From the NCBI GenBank assembly GCA_023416135.1, contig JAEZIF010000355.1, positions 17,980 through 81,979 on the forward strand: DNA of 64,000 nucleotides, given 5' to 3'. A model generated the notes under the pieces. The model was not told where the DNA came from. It was given only the letters and a program-made list of their open reading frames with translations, and searched no databases. Shown here in pieces: positions 31,607 through 40,260 of the stretch; positions within the stretch are counted from its first letter, which is position 1, and each line of letters begins with the position of its first letter. Source of the stretch: Pseudomonadota bacterium (GTDB taxonomy: Bacteria; Pseudomonadota; Alphaproteobacteria; Reyranellales; Reyranellaceae). The position numbers were made by a program, and so were the translations under genes.

Positions 31607-34600
31607 CTACCCGATCGTCATGAGACTGGCATTGCCGCCTGCTGCGGCGGTGTTGACGCTGAGCGAGACTTCGCTGCCCAGGAATTCCAGCGGATAGGGC
31701 TCGACATAGACCGGCACGATCGGCCCGTCGCGCGCCGCCAGGCGCTGGTTCAGCGCCACGAGTTCGTCAGCGGTGCCGGCGAACAGCGCCGCGGCGATGC
31801 CGGCATCGGCTGGATCTTCCGTGGCCCGATTGCCGCTCGCCTTCACGAGGTCGACCTGTACCGCCCGCTTCGCCCCATCGGGCGCAACGCAGAGGATCGT
31901 GCCCTTCGGCCGCTGGCCGTAGCTGTTCCGCTCGCCGACCGGTCCCGGCAGGTCGCCACCCGGCACCGTGACCAGAGGACGTTCCGCCAGCAGCCGAAGC
32001 ACATAGAGCGGCCCGCCGGCCTTGGGGCCGGTGCCCGACAGGCCATGGCCGCCGAACGGCTGCACGCCGACCACGGCGCCGATCATGTTGCGGTTGACGT
32101 ACTGGTTGCCGGCGGCGCTGGCCGCCGTGGCGCGCTCGATCGTCTCGTCGATGCGGCTGTGCACGCCGAAGGTCAGGCCGAAGCCCGTGGCGTTCACCGC
32201 GCGCACCACCGCCTCCATGTCCTCGCGCCGGTAGCGCAGCACGTGCAGCACCGGCCCGAACACCTCGCCCGGCAGGTCGGAGACGGCATCGATCTCTATC
32301 AATGTCGGCGGCACGAAGGTGCCCTGCTGCGCCTGCTCCGGCAACGGCACCTGATGCACGGCATGGCCGGCCGCGCGCATGCGCTCGATATGGGCGTTGA
32401 GACCCTTCTGCGCTCCGACCGAAATCACCGGTCCGACATCGACCGAGAGCCGATCGGGGTTGCCGAGGCCAAGCTCGGCCATCGCCCCCGTGAGCAGGGG
32501 CACCACCCGGTCGGCGATATCGTCCTGCAGGCAGAGCACGCGCAAGGCCGAGCAGCGCTGGCCCGCCGAGTCGAAGGCCGAGATCAGCGCATCGGTCACG
32601 AGTTGCTCGGGCAAGGCCGACGAATCGGCGACCATCGCATTCTGCCCGCCGGTCTCGGCGATCAGCACCGGCGGCCGCCCGTCGGCGTTGAGCCGCCGGG
32701 CGAGCTCGCGGTTGATCGACTGCGCCGCCTCCGTCGAACCGGTGAACACCACGCCGGCGACCGCCGGATTGGCGACGAGGCGGCCGCCTATCCTGCCGTC
32801 GCCGGTCAGGAACTGCAGCGCCGCCCTTGGCACGCCCGCCTCGTGCAGCAGCGCCACGGCGAGCGAGGCGATCAGCGGCGTCTCTTCGGCCGGCTTGGCG
32901 ATCACCGCATTGCCCGCCGCCAGCGCACCCGCGATCTGGCCGGTGAAGATCGACAGGGGAAAGTTCCACGGGCTGATGCAGGCGACCACGCCCAGCGGCT
33001 TGTGAGTGTCGTTCGTGAAGCCTTCGATGCAGCCCGCGTAGTAGCGCAGGAAGTCGACGGCTTCCCGCACCTCGCCCACCGCATTGCCAAACGTCTTGCC
33101 CGCCTCGCGCACGATCGGCGCCAGGAGAGGTTCAAGCTGCCCCTCCATGAGGTCGGCGGCCTGGCGCAGGGTCGCCGCGCGCACCGCTGGCGGTTCCTGC
33201 CAGGGCCGCGCCTGCTGGCAGGCGGTGTCGACGAGGTCGGGCGTGGCGTCGACGACCGTGCCGACCACGTCGCCGCGATCGGCCGGATTGATGACCGGCT
33301 GTGCCTCGCCGTTGCGCGCGCCGTCCGCCAGCACCGGCACGGCAGCGACCGACAGTCCTCGCTGCAACGTCGTGGCAAGCTTCGTCAGCACCTGCTCGTT
33401 GGCAAGATCGAGTCCCCGCGAGTTCTTGCGAATGGCGCCGAACAGATCACGCGGCGACACGATGCGCGGATGCGGCGCGCCGATGGGCTGCAACGCCAGC
33501 GCCTGGTCGACCGGGTCGGCGAGAAGCGTGGCGAGCGTAACCTCCGGGTTGGCGATCTGATTGACGAACGAGGTATTGGCGCCGTTCTCCAGCAGGCGGC
33601 GGACCAGATAGGCCAGCAGCGTCTCGTGCGTGCCGACCGGTGCGTAGATGCGGCACGGCCGGTTCAGCCTGTCGCGCCCGACGACCTCCTCGTACAGCGG
33701 CTCGCCCATGCCGTGCAGGCACTGGAACTCGTACTGGCCGGCATAGAAGTTCTCGCCGGCCAAGGCGTGGATCGCGGCGAGCGTCAGGGCATTGTGCGTG
33801 GCGAACTGCGGGAACGCCGCGTCGGGCGCGGCCAGCAGACGGCGGGCGCAGGCGAGGAACGACACGTCGGTGTGGATGCGGCGCGTGAACACCGGATAGT
33901 CCGAAAGGCCGTCGAGCTGGGCGCGCTTGATCTCGCCATCCCAGTAGGCGCCCTTGACCAGCCGCACCATCAGCCGGCGCTTCGAGCGGCGGCCGAGGTC
34001 GATCAACCAGTCGATCGCGAACACGGCGCGCTTTTGGTAGGCCTGGACCACGAAGCCGATTCCGTTCCAGCCTTCGAGTTCCGGCTCGAAGCACAGTCGT
34101 TCCAGCAGGTCGAGCGAAACCTCCAGGCGATCGGCTTCCTCGGCATCTATGTTGAGTCCGATGTCGTAATGGCGCGCCAGCACGGCCAGTTCCTTCAGCC
34201 GCGGATAGAGCTCGGCGTGGACCCGCTCGACCTGGGCGCGGCCATAGCGCGGATGCAGCGCCGAGAGCTTGATCGAGATGCCGGGCCCCTCGTAGATGCC
34301 CCGCCCGCGCGCCGCACGGCCGATCGCATGGATCGCCCGCCGATAGGCCTGCATGTAGGCAAAAGCCTGTCCGGCCGTGACCGCTGCCTCGCCCAGCATG
34401 TCGTAGGAATGGCGGAAGCCATCGGCCTCGCGGCCGCGGCCGTTGTCAAGCGCCTCATCGATGGTCTGGCCGGCGACGAACTGCTCGCCCATTAGGCGCA
34501 TGGCGATGTTGACGCCGGTGCGGATCAGCGGCTCGCCGCCGCGCCCGATCAGGCGCACCAGAGCCGCCGAGAGCCCCTGCTCGCTGCTGGTCGCCGTCAG

Positions 34601-35023
34601 CCGGCCAGTCAGGAGCAGGCCCCAGGTCGCGGCGTTGACGAACAGCGACGGGCTGTGGCCGAGATGAGCGCGCCAGTCGCCGCCGCCGATCTTGTCGCGG
34701 ATCAGGGCATCGCGCGTGTCGTCGTCGGGAATGCGCAGCAGCGCCTCGGCCAGGCACATCAGCGCCACGCCCTCCTGGCTCGACAGGGCGTATTCGTGGA
34801 TCAGGCCCTCGACGCCGCCCGACGGCGTCTTTTCCCTGAGCCTCTCGACCAGCCGCGCCGCCAGCGCGCGGGCCCGCTCGGTCTGCGCCGGCGACAGTTT
34901 CGCCTGCTCGATCAGCGGCGGCAGGCATTCGGTTTCAGGCCGCCGCCAGGCTGCCGTGACGGCGGCCCTCAGCGGGGTCTGTTGCTGGATCGATTGTGCA
35001 AAAGCGTGAAACGGGCGGGACAT
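31607..35023 (-). CDS. putA: Bifunctional proline dehydrogenase / L-glutamate gamma-semialdehyde dehydrogenase PutA
   Basis: A protein of 1138 residues from ATG 35023 (MSRPFHAFAQS), with GAGGG upstream; no ribbon-helix-helix DNA-binding domain precedes it. The FAD-dependent proline dehydrogenase barrel lies about residues 150-430 (ISIKLSALHPRY, NIDAEEADRLE, VRLVKGAYWD). The aldehyde dehydrogenase part (about 520-970) has SPWNFPLSIFTGQIAGAL, AETGGQNAMV and the catalytic Cys824 in SAGQRCSALRV. A C-terminal segment of about 150 residues follows. It oxidises proline to glutamate in two channelled steps. Lacking a DNA-binding domain, it cannot autoregulate like the E. coli form. Confidence 0.95.
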   Translation of the reverse strand: MSRPFHAFAQSIQQQTPLRAAVTAAWRRPETECLPPLIEQAKLSPAQTERARALAARLVERLREKTPSGGVEGLIHEYALSSQEGVALMCLAEALLRIPDDDTRDALIRDKIGGGDWRAHLGHSPSLFVNAATWGLLLTGRLTATSSEQGLSAALVRLIGRGGEPLIRTGVNIAMRLMGEQFVAGQTIDEALDNGRGREADGFRHSYDMLGEAAVTAGQAFAYMQAYRRAIHAIGRAARGRGIYEGPGISIKLSALHPRYGRAQVERVHAELYPRLKELAVLARHYDIGLNIDAEEADRLEVSLDLLERLCFEPELEGWNGIGFVVQAYQKRAVFAIDWLIDLGRRSKRRLMVRLVKGAYWDGEIKRAQLDGLSDYPVFTRRIHTDVSFLACARRLLAAPDAAFPQFATHNALTLAAIHALAGENFYAGQYEFQCLHGMGEPLYEEVVGRDRLNRPCRIYAPVGTHETLLAYLVRRLLENGANTSFVNQIANPEVTLATLLADPVDQALALQPIGAPHPRIVSPRDLFGAIRKNSRGLDLANEQVLTKLATTLQRGLSVAAVPVLADGARNGEAQPVINPADRGDVVGTVVDATPDLVDTACQQARPWQEPPAVRAATLRQAADLMEGQLEPLLAPIVREAGKTFGNAVGEVREAVDFLRYYAGCIEGFTNDTHKPLGVVACISPWNFPLSIFTGQIAGALAAGNAVIAKPAEETPLIASLAVALLHEAGVPRAALQFLTGDGRIGGRLVANPAVAGVVFTGSTEAAQSINRELARRLNADGRPPVLIAETGGQNAMVADSSALPEQLVTDALISAFDSAGQRCSALRVLCLQDDIADRVVPLLTGAMAELGLGNPDRLSVDVGPVISVGAQKGLNAHIERMRAAGHAVHQVPLPEQAQQGTFVPPTLIEIDAVSDLPGEVFGPVLHVLRYRREDMEAVVRAVNATGFGLTFGVHSRIDETIERATAASAAGNQYVNRNMIGAVVGVQPFGGHGLSGTGPKAGGPLYVLRLLAERPLVTVPGGDLPGPVGERNSYGQRPKGTILCVAPDGAKRAVQVDLVKASGNRATEDPADAGIAAALFAGTADELVALNQRLAARDGPIVPVYVEPYPLEFLGSEVSLSVNTAAAGGNASLMTIG

Positions 35024-35101
35024 GTCGTTGTCCCTCAGATGAGGTAACATCGCCACAAAGACAAGCACCCCAAGAGGATCGCGCAGGGAGGGTGACGCCA
35101 G

Positions 35102-35954
35102 ATGACGCTGCTGTTGCATGCCGCCGCCGCACTGTTGCTGATGGCTGCGTCCGCCTTCGCCCAGAGCTATGCTGCCAAGCAGGTGCGCATCGTCGTGCCC
35201 TTCCCGGCCGGCGGCTCGGCCGACATCCTGTGCCGCCTGGTCGGCGAGAACCTTTCCGCCGCCTGGGGATAGACGGTGATCGTCGACAACCGCGCCGGCG
35301 CGGGCGGCAATGTCGGGGCGGAGATCGTCTATCGCGCCGAGCCCGACGGCTACACCCTGCTGTGCAGCCCGCCCCGACCTGCCGCAGGCCACGCTGAAGG
35401 ATTTCATCGCCTACGCTCGCGCCAATCCCGGCAAGGCGACGTATGCCTCGCAGGGCAACGGATCGACCTCGCACCTGTCGGCCAGCATGCTCGCGACGCT
35501 CGTCGGCATCGAGCTGGTGCACGTGCCCTACGAGGGTGAAGGACCGGCGCTGGTCGACCTGACGGCAAGCCGTGTCGACATCTTCATCGGTAAGATCTCG
35601 GCGGCAATGCGTTTCGAGAAGGCCAGGCAGGCGCGCTTCCTGGGCCTGGCCAGCCGGACGCGCAGCCCGGTCGCGCCGGACGTGTCGACCACCGCCGAGC
35701 TCGGCTACCCCGGCCTGGTATCGAGTGCCTGGTTCGCCCTGGTGGCGCCGCCCGGCACGCCCGACGCGATCGCGCAAAAGGTGAATGCCGACCTGGTTGC
35801 AGCGCTTGGGGGGCGGCCCGATCTGCGCACCCGCTTCCTCGAGCTGGGCGCGGAGCCGCAAGGCGGCAGCACCGCCACCACCGCCGCCTTCATCAAGTAC
35901 GAGGAAGCGCGCTGGCGCGGCGTCATCAAGTTGGCCAATGTAACGCTGGAGTGA
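35102..35954 (+). pseudogene. TctC/Bug-type solute receptor, nonsense codon plus internal deletion
   Basis: The start at ATG 35102 has a signal peptide (MTLLLHAAAALLLMAASAFA) and the receptor motif VRIVVPFPAGGSADI. Codon 57 is TAG (35270-35272) where the family usually has Gln in LGQPVVV-like segments. After [10 protein letters not shown] the frame shifts, and about 50 family residues are missing before the sequence resumes ([20 protein letters not shown]) and runs to the stop at 35954. With three lesions this is very likely a true pseudogene. It ends 12 bp before the Rieske oxygenase gene, whose substrate it may once have bound. Confidence 0.85.
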
Positions 35955-35966
35955 CAGGAGGTTCGC

Positions 35967-37235
35967 ATGGACGTCCGACACGACGAAGGTCTCGGGGATC
36001 CCGTCTCGAACGGCATCTGGCCGGAGCAGTCCCTGGCCCGCGTGCCCTATTGGGTCTACCTGGACGAAGCCAACTACAAGCGCGAGATGGAGCGCCTTTT
36101 CGAGGCGGCCACCTGGAACTTCGTCTGCCTGGAAGCGGACATCCCCGACAAGGGCGACTATCGCACCAACCATGTCGGCATCATGCCGGTGATCGCGGTG
36201 CGCGCGGCCGACAACGGGGTCAACTGCTTCGAGAACCGCTGCTCGCATCGCGGTTCGCTGATCGCCTTCGACGATGGCGGCAACGTCGGCAACCAGTTCC
36301 GCTGCGTCTATCACTCCTGGAGCTACGACCTCTCCGGCAACCTGCGCGGCATCGCCTTCGAGCGCGGCATCAACGGCGTGGGCGGCATGCCCAAGGAATT
36401 CTGCCGTGACGATTTCAGCCCGAGGAAGCTGCGCACCACGATATTGTGCGGCCTGGTGTTCGCCACCCTGTCGCCGGACACGCCGCCGATCGAGGAGTAC
36501 ATCGGCAGCGAGGTGCTGAGCCGCCTGAAGCGCGTGCTGAACCGGCCGATCCGGGTGATGGGGCGCTTCGTGCAGCCACTGCCCAACAACTGGAAGCTCT
36601 ATGTCGAGAACGTGAAGGACACGTATCACGCCTCGATCCTGCATACCTTCCTCGCCACCTTCCGCATCTCGCGCCTGATCCAGGGCGGCGGCGTGCTGGT
36701 CAGTCCCGACGGCGGCAACCATTCGAGCTACACCATCGCCATCCCCGAGGGCGCCAACGCCGGCGCCTACAAGGAGCAGCAGATCCGCTCCGACCAGGAC
36801 GGCCGCTTCGCGCTCGCCGATCCCAGCGTGCTCGAATCGGTCGAGGAGTTCGGCGACCACATCCAGCTGCAGATCCTGTCGGTGTTCCCGGGCTTCATCC
36901 TGCAGCAGATCCACAACTGCCTGGCGGTGCGCCACGTCGTGCCGCGCGGCGTGGGCAAGATGGACCTGGTGTGGACCTACTTCGGCTTCCAGGACGACAC
37001 GCCGGAGATGAACCGCCGGCGCCTGAAGCAGCAGAACCTGGTCGGCCCGGCCGGCTTCATCTCCATGGAGGACGGCTGCGTCGGCGGCTTCGTGCAGCGC
37101 GGCACGGCCGCCGCGGCGGGCGAGGTATCGGTCATCGAGATGGGCGGCCGCGGCGCCGAAAGCCAGGCGACCCGCGCCACCGAGGCCTCGGTACGCGGCT
37201 TCTGGAAGGCCTATCGGCGGCACATGGGGTATTAG
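35967..37235 (+). CDS. Rieske-type aromatic ring-hydroxylating oxygenase, alpha subunit
   Basis: A 422-residue catalytic subunit with AGGAGG upstream of its ATG. The Rieske cluster ligands are Cys92 and His94 (NRCSHRGSL) and Cys113 and His116 (RCVYHSWSYD). The mononuclear iron site is marked by ENVKDTYHASILHTF near residue 220. Length and layout are normal. It pairs with the small beta subunit downstream and needs a separate reductase, which I do not see nearby. The target is probably an aromatic acid, but substrate cannot be assigned. Confidence 0.93.
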   Translation: MDVRHDEGLGDPVSNGIWPEQSLARVPYWVYLDEANYKREMERLFEAATWNFVCLEADIPDKGDYRTNHVGIMPVIAVRAADNGVNCFENRCSHRGSLIAFDDGGNVGNQFRCVYHSWSYDLSGNLRGIAFERGINGVGGMPKEFCRDDFSPRKLRTTILCGLVFATLSPDTPPIEEYIGSEVLSRLKRVLNRPIRVMGRFVQPLPNNWKLYVENVKDTYHASILHTFLATFRISRLIQGGGVLVSPDGGNHSSYTIAIPEGANAGAYKEQQIRSDQDGRFALADPSVLESVEEFGDHIQLQILSVFPGFILQQIHNCLAVRHVVPRGVGKMDLVWTYFGFQDDTPEMNRRRLKQQNLVGPAGFISMEDGCVGGFVQRGTAAAAGEVSVIEMGGRGAESQATRATEASVRGFWKAYRRHMGY

Positions 37236-37257
37236 CGAAAGATCGTGCGACGTACCC

Positions 37258-37330
37258 CCTGTCACCCCGAGCGTAGCGAGGGGCCTTTGAGGCAACAGGA
37301 AAGGTCCCTCGCTTCGCTCGGGATGACAGG
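37258..37330. repeat. REP-like palindromic element ('VIPSEARDL'-type)
   Basis: Two arms, about 37258-37282 (CCTGTCACCCCGAGCGTAGC and following) and 37306-37330, are imperfect inverted repeats around a short loop. They form a long hairpin in the 104-bp gap between the oxygenase alpha and beta genes. The minus strand would translate to VIPSEARDL, a spurious peptide known to arise from a widespread bacterial palindromic repeat. It could modulate the relative expression of the two subunits by mRNA structure. One copy is visible here. Confidence 0.75.
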
Positions 37331-37339
37331 AGTGACTTG

Positions 37340-37804
37340 ATGGACATCGCCCGCCTCGTCGAACTCAACGCCACCTACGCGCGCGTCATCGACAATGAGC
37401 AGTTCGAGGAATGGCCCAAACTGTTCCACGACCCCTGCCTCTACAAGCTGACGACGGCGGAGAACGTCTCGCGTGGCCTGGAGGGCGGGCTCATATACGC
37501 CGACACGCGCGGCATGCTGGAGGACCGCGTCTCCTCCCTGCGCAAGGTCAACATCTACGAGCGCCAGCGCTATCGCCACATCGTCGGCCTGCCGGTCGTG
37601 CTCGGCCAGCAGAACGGCGCGGCCGAGGTCGAGACGCCGTTCCTGATCGTGCGCATCATGCGCGAGGGCGACATGGACGTGTTCGCCACCGGCTGCTATC
37701 GCGACAAGGTCAGGCCCGACGCCTCCGGCACCCTGCGATTCGCCGAGCGCATCCTGATCTGCGACGGCCGCCGCTTCGACACGCTGGTCGCGCTTCCGTT
37801 CTGA
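37340..37804 (+). CDS. Ring-hydroxylating oxygenase beta subunit
   Basis: A 154-residue NTF2-fold small subunit, from ATG 37340 (MDIARLVELNATYARVID). It has family features such as FEEWPKLFHDPCLYKLTTAEN, YADTRGMLEDRV, the conserved Arg-Tyr-rich ERQRYRHIVG and a C-terminal RFDTLVALPF. It stabilises the alpha subunit hexamer. It is separated from the alpha gene by the palindromic repeat and is followed 8 bp later by a strong hairpin. Confidence 0.9.
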   Translation: MDIARLVELNATYARVIDNEQFEEWPKLFHDPCLYKLTTAENVSRGLEGGLIYADTRGMLEDRVSSLRKVNIYERQRYRHIVGLPVVLGQQNGAAEVETPFLIVRIMREGDMDVFATGCYRDKVRPDASGTLRFAERILICDGRRFDTLVALPF

Positions 37805-37812
37805 CCATGCCC

Positions 37813-37848
37813 TTGCTGGGGGCCACTGGAGTGGCGCGCCCCCAGCAA
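37813..37848. terminator. Strong 3' hairpin with conserved loop (copy 1)
   Basis: TTGCTGGGGGC and GCCCCCAGCAA form a perfect 11-bp stem around the loop CACTGGAGTGGCGC, 8 bp after the oxygenase beta stop. A related hairpin with the same loop core and compensated stem changes occurs at 63183-63217. There is no T-run, so it may be a structural repeat used as a 3' end. Confidence 0.6.
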
Positions 37849-37926
37849 AGATGGTGACTTTCCTCACAGACGCCGGGCGGCATTGACCTTATTGGGGGCA
37901 GGATCACGCGGGGACGGGAGGCTGCC

Positions 37927-38889
37927 ATGCCGGTAACGGTTCATTTCGCGACAAACCGTGTCCTGGACGGTCCGCCGGAGGAGTTGGAAAGTTACAGCGA
38001 AAGCGTCGTTGCGCCGTCGAACCCCAACGAGGTTACCTACGGCACGGCCTTCGTCAACGACGCCAACCTCGACGCCGACACGATCGGCGCCATCAACTTC
38101 ATTCAGAGCACCGGCAGAGGCCAGTTCTCCCAGGGCACGATCGACGATCTCAGCGATCCCGGCCGCAACCTGCTGGTCTTCATCCACGGCTTCGACAACA
38201 GCTTCGAGAACGCCATCACCCGCGCCGCCTTCAACCAGCAGTGGCTCATGAAGTCCGGCATGTCGGCGGCGGAAACCACCGTGGTGGCCTTCAGCTGGCC
38301 CTCGGCGGGCAAGCTGATCAGCCTGCCCTTCCCGTCGGCTGCCTATCGGCGCGATCAGACCAAGGCCGGCCAGTCGGGGCTGCACATCATGACTTTCTTC
38401 GCCAACCTGGTGCCGATCATCGCCAGCGCGCGCGCCAAGGGCAATCGCGTCTTCCTGCTGGCGCACAGCATGGGCAACTGGGCGCTGCAAGCCGCCGTCG
38501 AAAGCTGGTTCGCCCATGGCTTTGGCGACGCCGACCTGTTCGACGAGGTGTTCCTCGCCGCCGCCGACGAGATCCACAGCAGCTTCGACTTCCTGCCGAT
38601 GGGTCGTCTCAGCGCGCTCGATCGCCTCAGCCGGCGCATCTCGACCTATGCCAGCGACAAGGACGTCGTGCTCGACATCAGCATGAAGATCAACTTCGCC
38701 AAGCGGCTGGGCCAGGACGGGGCGCACGACCGCTCCAACGCGCAGCGCTTTCCGGAGGCCAGGTACCGTACCGTGATGTGCGGCGGCTTCCACGACTACA
38801 AGATCGATATCGCCAGCTCACACCAGTACTATCGCCGCTCGCCGGGCGTGCGCATGGACATCGCCAACACGATGGCGGGCAACGTCTGA
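37927..38889 (+). CDS. DUF900 alpha/beta hydrolase
   Basis: A 320-residue protein of the DUF900 esterase/lipase group: MPVTVHFATNRV at the start, VFIHGFDNSFENAI (oxyanion region), VVAFSWPSAG, and the nucleophile Ser in LLAHSMGNW. The acidic residue and His lie in later segments (STYASDKDVVLD; GGFHDYKID). There is no signal peptide, so it is probably cytoplasmic. Natural substrate is unknown. It stands as a single gene after the oxygenase operon. Confidence 0.85.
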   Translation: MPVTVHFATNRVLDGPPEELESYSESVVAPSNPNEVTYGTAFVNDANLDADTIGAINFIQSTGRGQFSQGTIDDLSDPGRNLLVFIHGFDNSFENAITRAAFNQQWLMKSGMSAAETTVVAFSWPSAGKLISLPFPSAAYRRDQTKAGQSGLHIMTFFANLVPIIASARAKGNRVFLLAHSMGNWALQAAVESWFAHGFGDADLFDEVFLAAADEIHSSFDFLPMGRLSALDRLSRRISTYASDKDVVLDISMKINFAKRLGQDGAHDRSNAQRFPEARYRTVMCGGFHDYKIDIASSHQYYRRSPGVRMDIANTMAGNV

Positions 38890-38923
38890 CAAGGCGGGAC
38901 GTCGCACGTATCGCGCCGGCAGC

Positions 38924-39289
38924 TTACGCTGGGACAAGTCGATACCAACACATGGCGGTGATGTTGTGGAACATTGCCCAATCGGTTTTGACGTTGCCGG
39001 TGACTTCGGCATCGAAGGGCTTTCCCTGCCAATAGCCGGTGAACGGCACCTTGAACGCGCCTTCCGAATCCACCGTAGTTGTCCACGACGCGCCCTCAGG
39101 GCCGGTAGCGCTCAACTGCGAGCCGCTCAAAGTGAGGTGCCAGAATCGGCCGGGGTTGCTCACCTTGCAAGTAAACACGGACCACTGGTCTATGAGTTCG
39201 ATCCCGTAGCGTGTGGTTTGGGCGTAGCCGGTACTTGCCATCGGAGCCAGGATCGCAGCCGCGACAGCTGCGCGAGTACGCTCAAACAT
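38924..39289 (-). CDS. Secreted hypothetical protein
   Basis: A protein of about 121 residues starting at MFERTRAAVAAAILA. A GGGGAG site lies 8 bases upstream of this ATG and only 2 from the alternative ATG at 39295. A signal peptide ends near STGYAQTT. The mature part has Cys in FTCKVSN and MCWYRLVPA that could form a disulfide, and a beta-rich pattern (WHLTLSGSQLSA, FTGYWQGKPF). I do not recognise the family. Confidence 0.6.
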   Translation of the reverse strand: MFERTRAAVAAAILAPMASTGYAQTTRYGIELIDQWSVFTCKVSNPGRFWHLTLSGSQLSATGPEGASWTTTVDSEGAFKVPFTGYWQGKPFDAEVTGNVKTDWAMFHNITAMCWYRLVPA

Positions 39290-39444
39290 GGGCATGTCTC
39301 CCCTTGTTCGCGTCCTCCAACCGCAGCACGGGCCTGGGGCGGTGTCAAATGTCAAGGCGGTGGCGCCGTCGTTGCAAGCGCTTCGCTATTGCGGTTGCAG
39401 GATTCGGAACCGCGTTGGTCGAAGCCGTCTAATTCGCACCTGCC

Positions 39445-40251
39445 TCACGTGATCGGCGCGAATGCGTATCCTGAGCCTTCTTCGGCCACTCTCCCTATGC
39501 CTGGCTTGGCCATGTGCGCACCCGCCAGCCAGAAATGTGCATTCGCAGCCTCACGCAATAGCTTGAGCCGCGTCGCGCAGGCCACGGTCTGATTGTCGTC
39601 GTAACCCCACGTGAGCTCTGGCCGGGAAAACTGCGCGGCAGGAACGTGGATCAGGTCACCGCAGAACAGGACCGTGTCCTCGCCCGAGTCGAGAGCGTAA
39701 CCCATATGGCCGGGAGCGTGACCTGGCATGGCGACTGCCGCCAGATGATCGTTCAACCGGTCTCCGTCTCTGATCGGGGCAAGCAGATGCCGAAAACGCT
39801 CCAAGTGTGGCTCCTCGACAAACCCCGCGACGGCATCGTGCGCGATCACGATCCTGCTCAGATTGGCAAAGGCTTCTCGTCCATCGCGCGTCATGAGGCC
39901 GTTCAAATGGTCGAGATGCGTGTGGGTGAGCGCGACCGTGCCAACTGAGGACGGATCGATGCCAGCCTCCGCTATCGTGCTATCGAGGTGACCCAGGGAC
40001 GGCTCCCACCGTCCCCCTGCGCCGCAATCGATCAGGACACCCGGGTTTTCCGGTTCTTCCAGCAGGAAGCAATTGACCGACAGTCGAACGACGGATGGCT
40101 GCGACAGCCCCGGAAGCGTGTACTTGCCAAGACCTGGTCCCTGGCGAAGAAGGTCGGCGGGCATGTCGACATGCCCATCGGAAAGCGACCAGATCTTCCA
40201 CGATCCCGATGTGCAGCCCAGGGCATTCGCGCTTCGCGACGTGACGATCAT
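39445..40251 (-). CDS. Metallo-beta-lactamase-fold hydrolase
   Basis: A 268-residue zinc hydrolase with HTHLDHLNG (HxHxDH), MPGHAPGHMGY, and FCGDLIHVPAAQF as the later metal ligand region. It begins with a WSLSDGHVDMPADLL segment common in MBL enzymes acting on lactones or thioesters. It is the last gene of a minus-strand cluster, 9 bp downstream of the flavin monooxygenase. Hydrolysis of a lactone produced by that monooxygenase is an attractive but untested idea. Confidence 0.83.
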   Translation of the reverse strand: MIVTSRSANALGCTSGSWKIWSLSDGHVDMPADLLRQGPGLGKYTLPGLSQPSVVRLSVNCFLLEEPENPGVLIDCGAGGRWEPSLGHLDSTIAEAGIDPSSVGTVALTHTHLDHLNGLMTRDGREAFANLSRIVIAHDAVAGFVEEPHLERFRHLLAPIRDGDRLNDHLAAVAMPGHAPGHMGYALDSGEDTVLFCGDLIHVPAAQFSRPELTWGYDDNQTVACATRLKLLREAANAHFWLAGAHMAKPGIGRVAEEGSGYAFAPIT

Positions 40252-40260
40252 GACGCCATT

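Noticed and set aside
37262..37374. Minus-strand peptides containing VIPSEARDL
   Set aside because: This is the known spurious translation of a palindromic repeat, not a protein.
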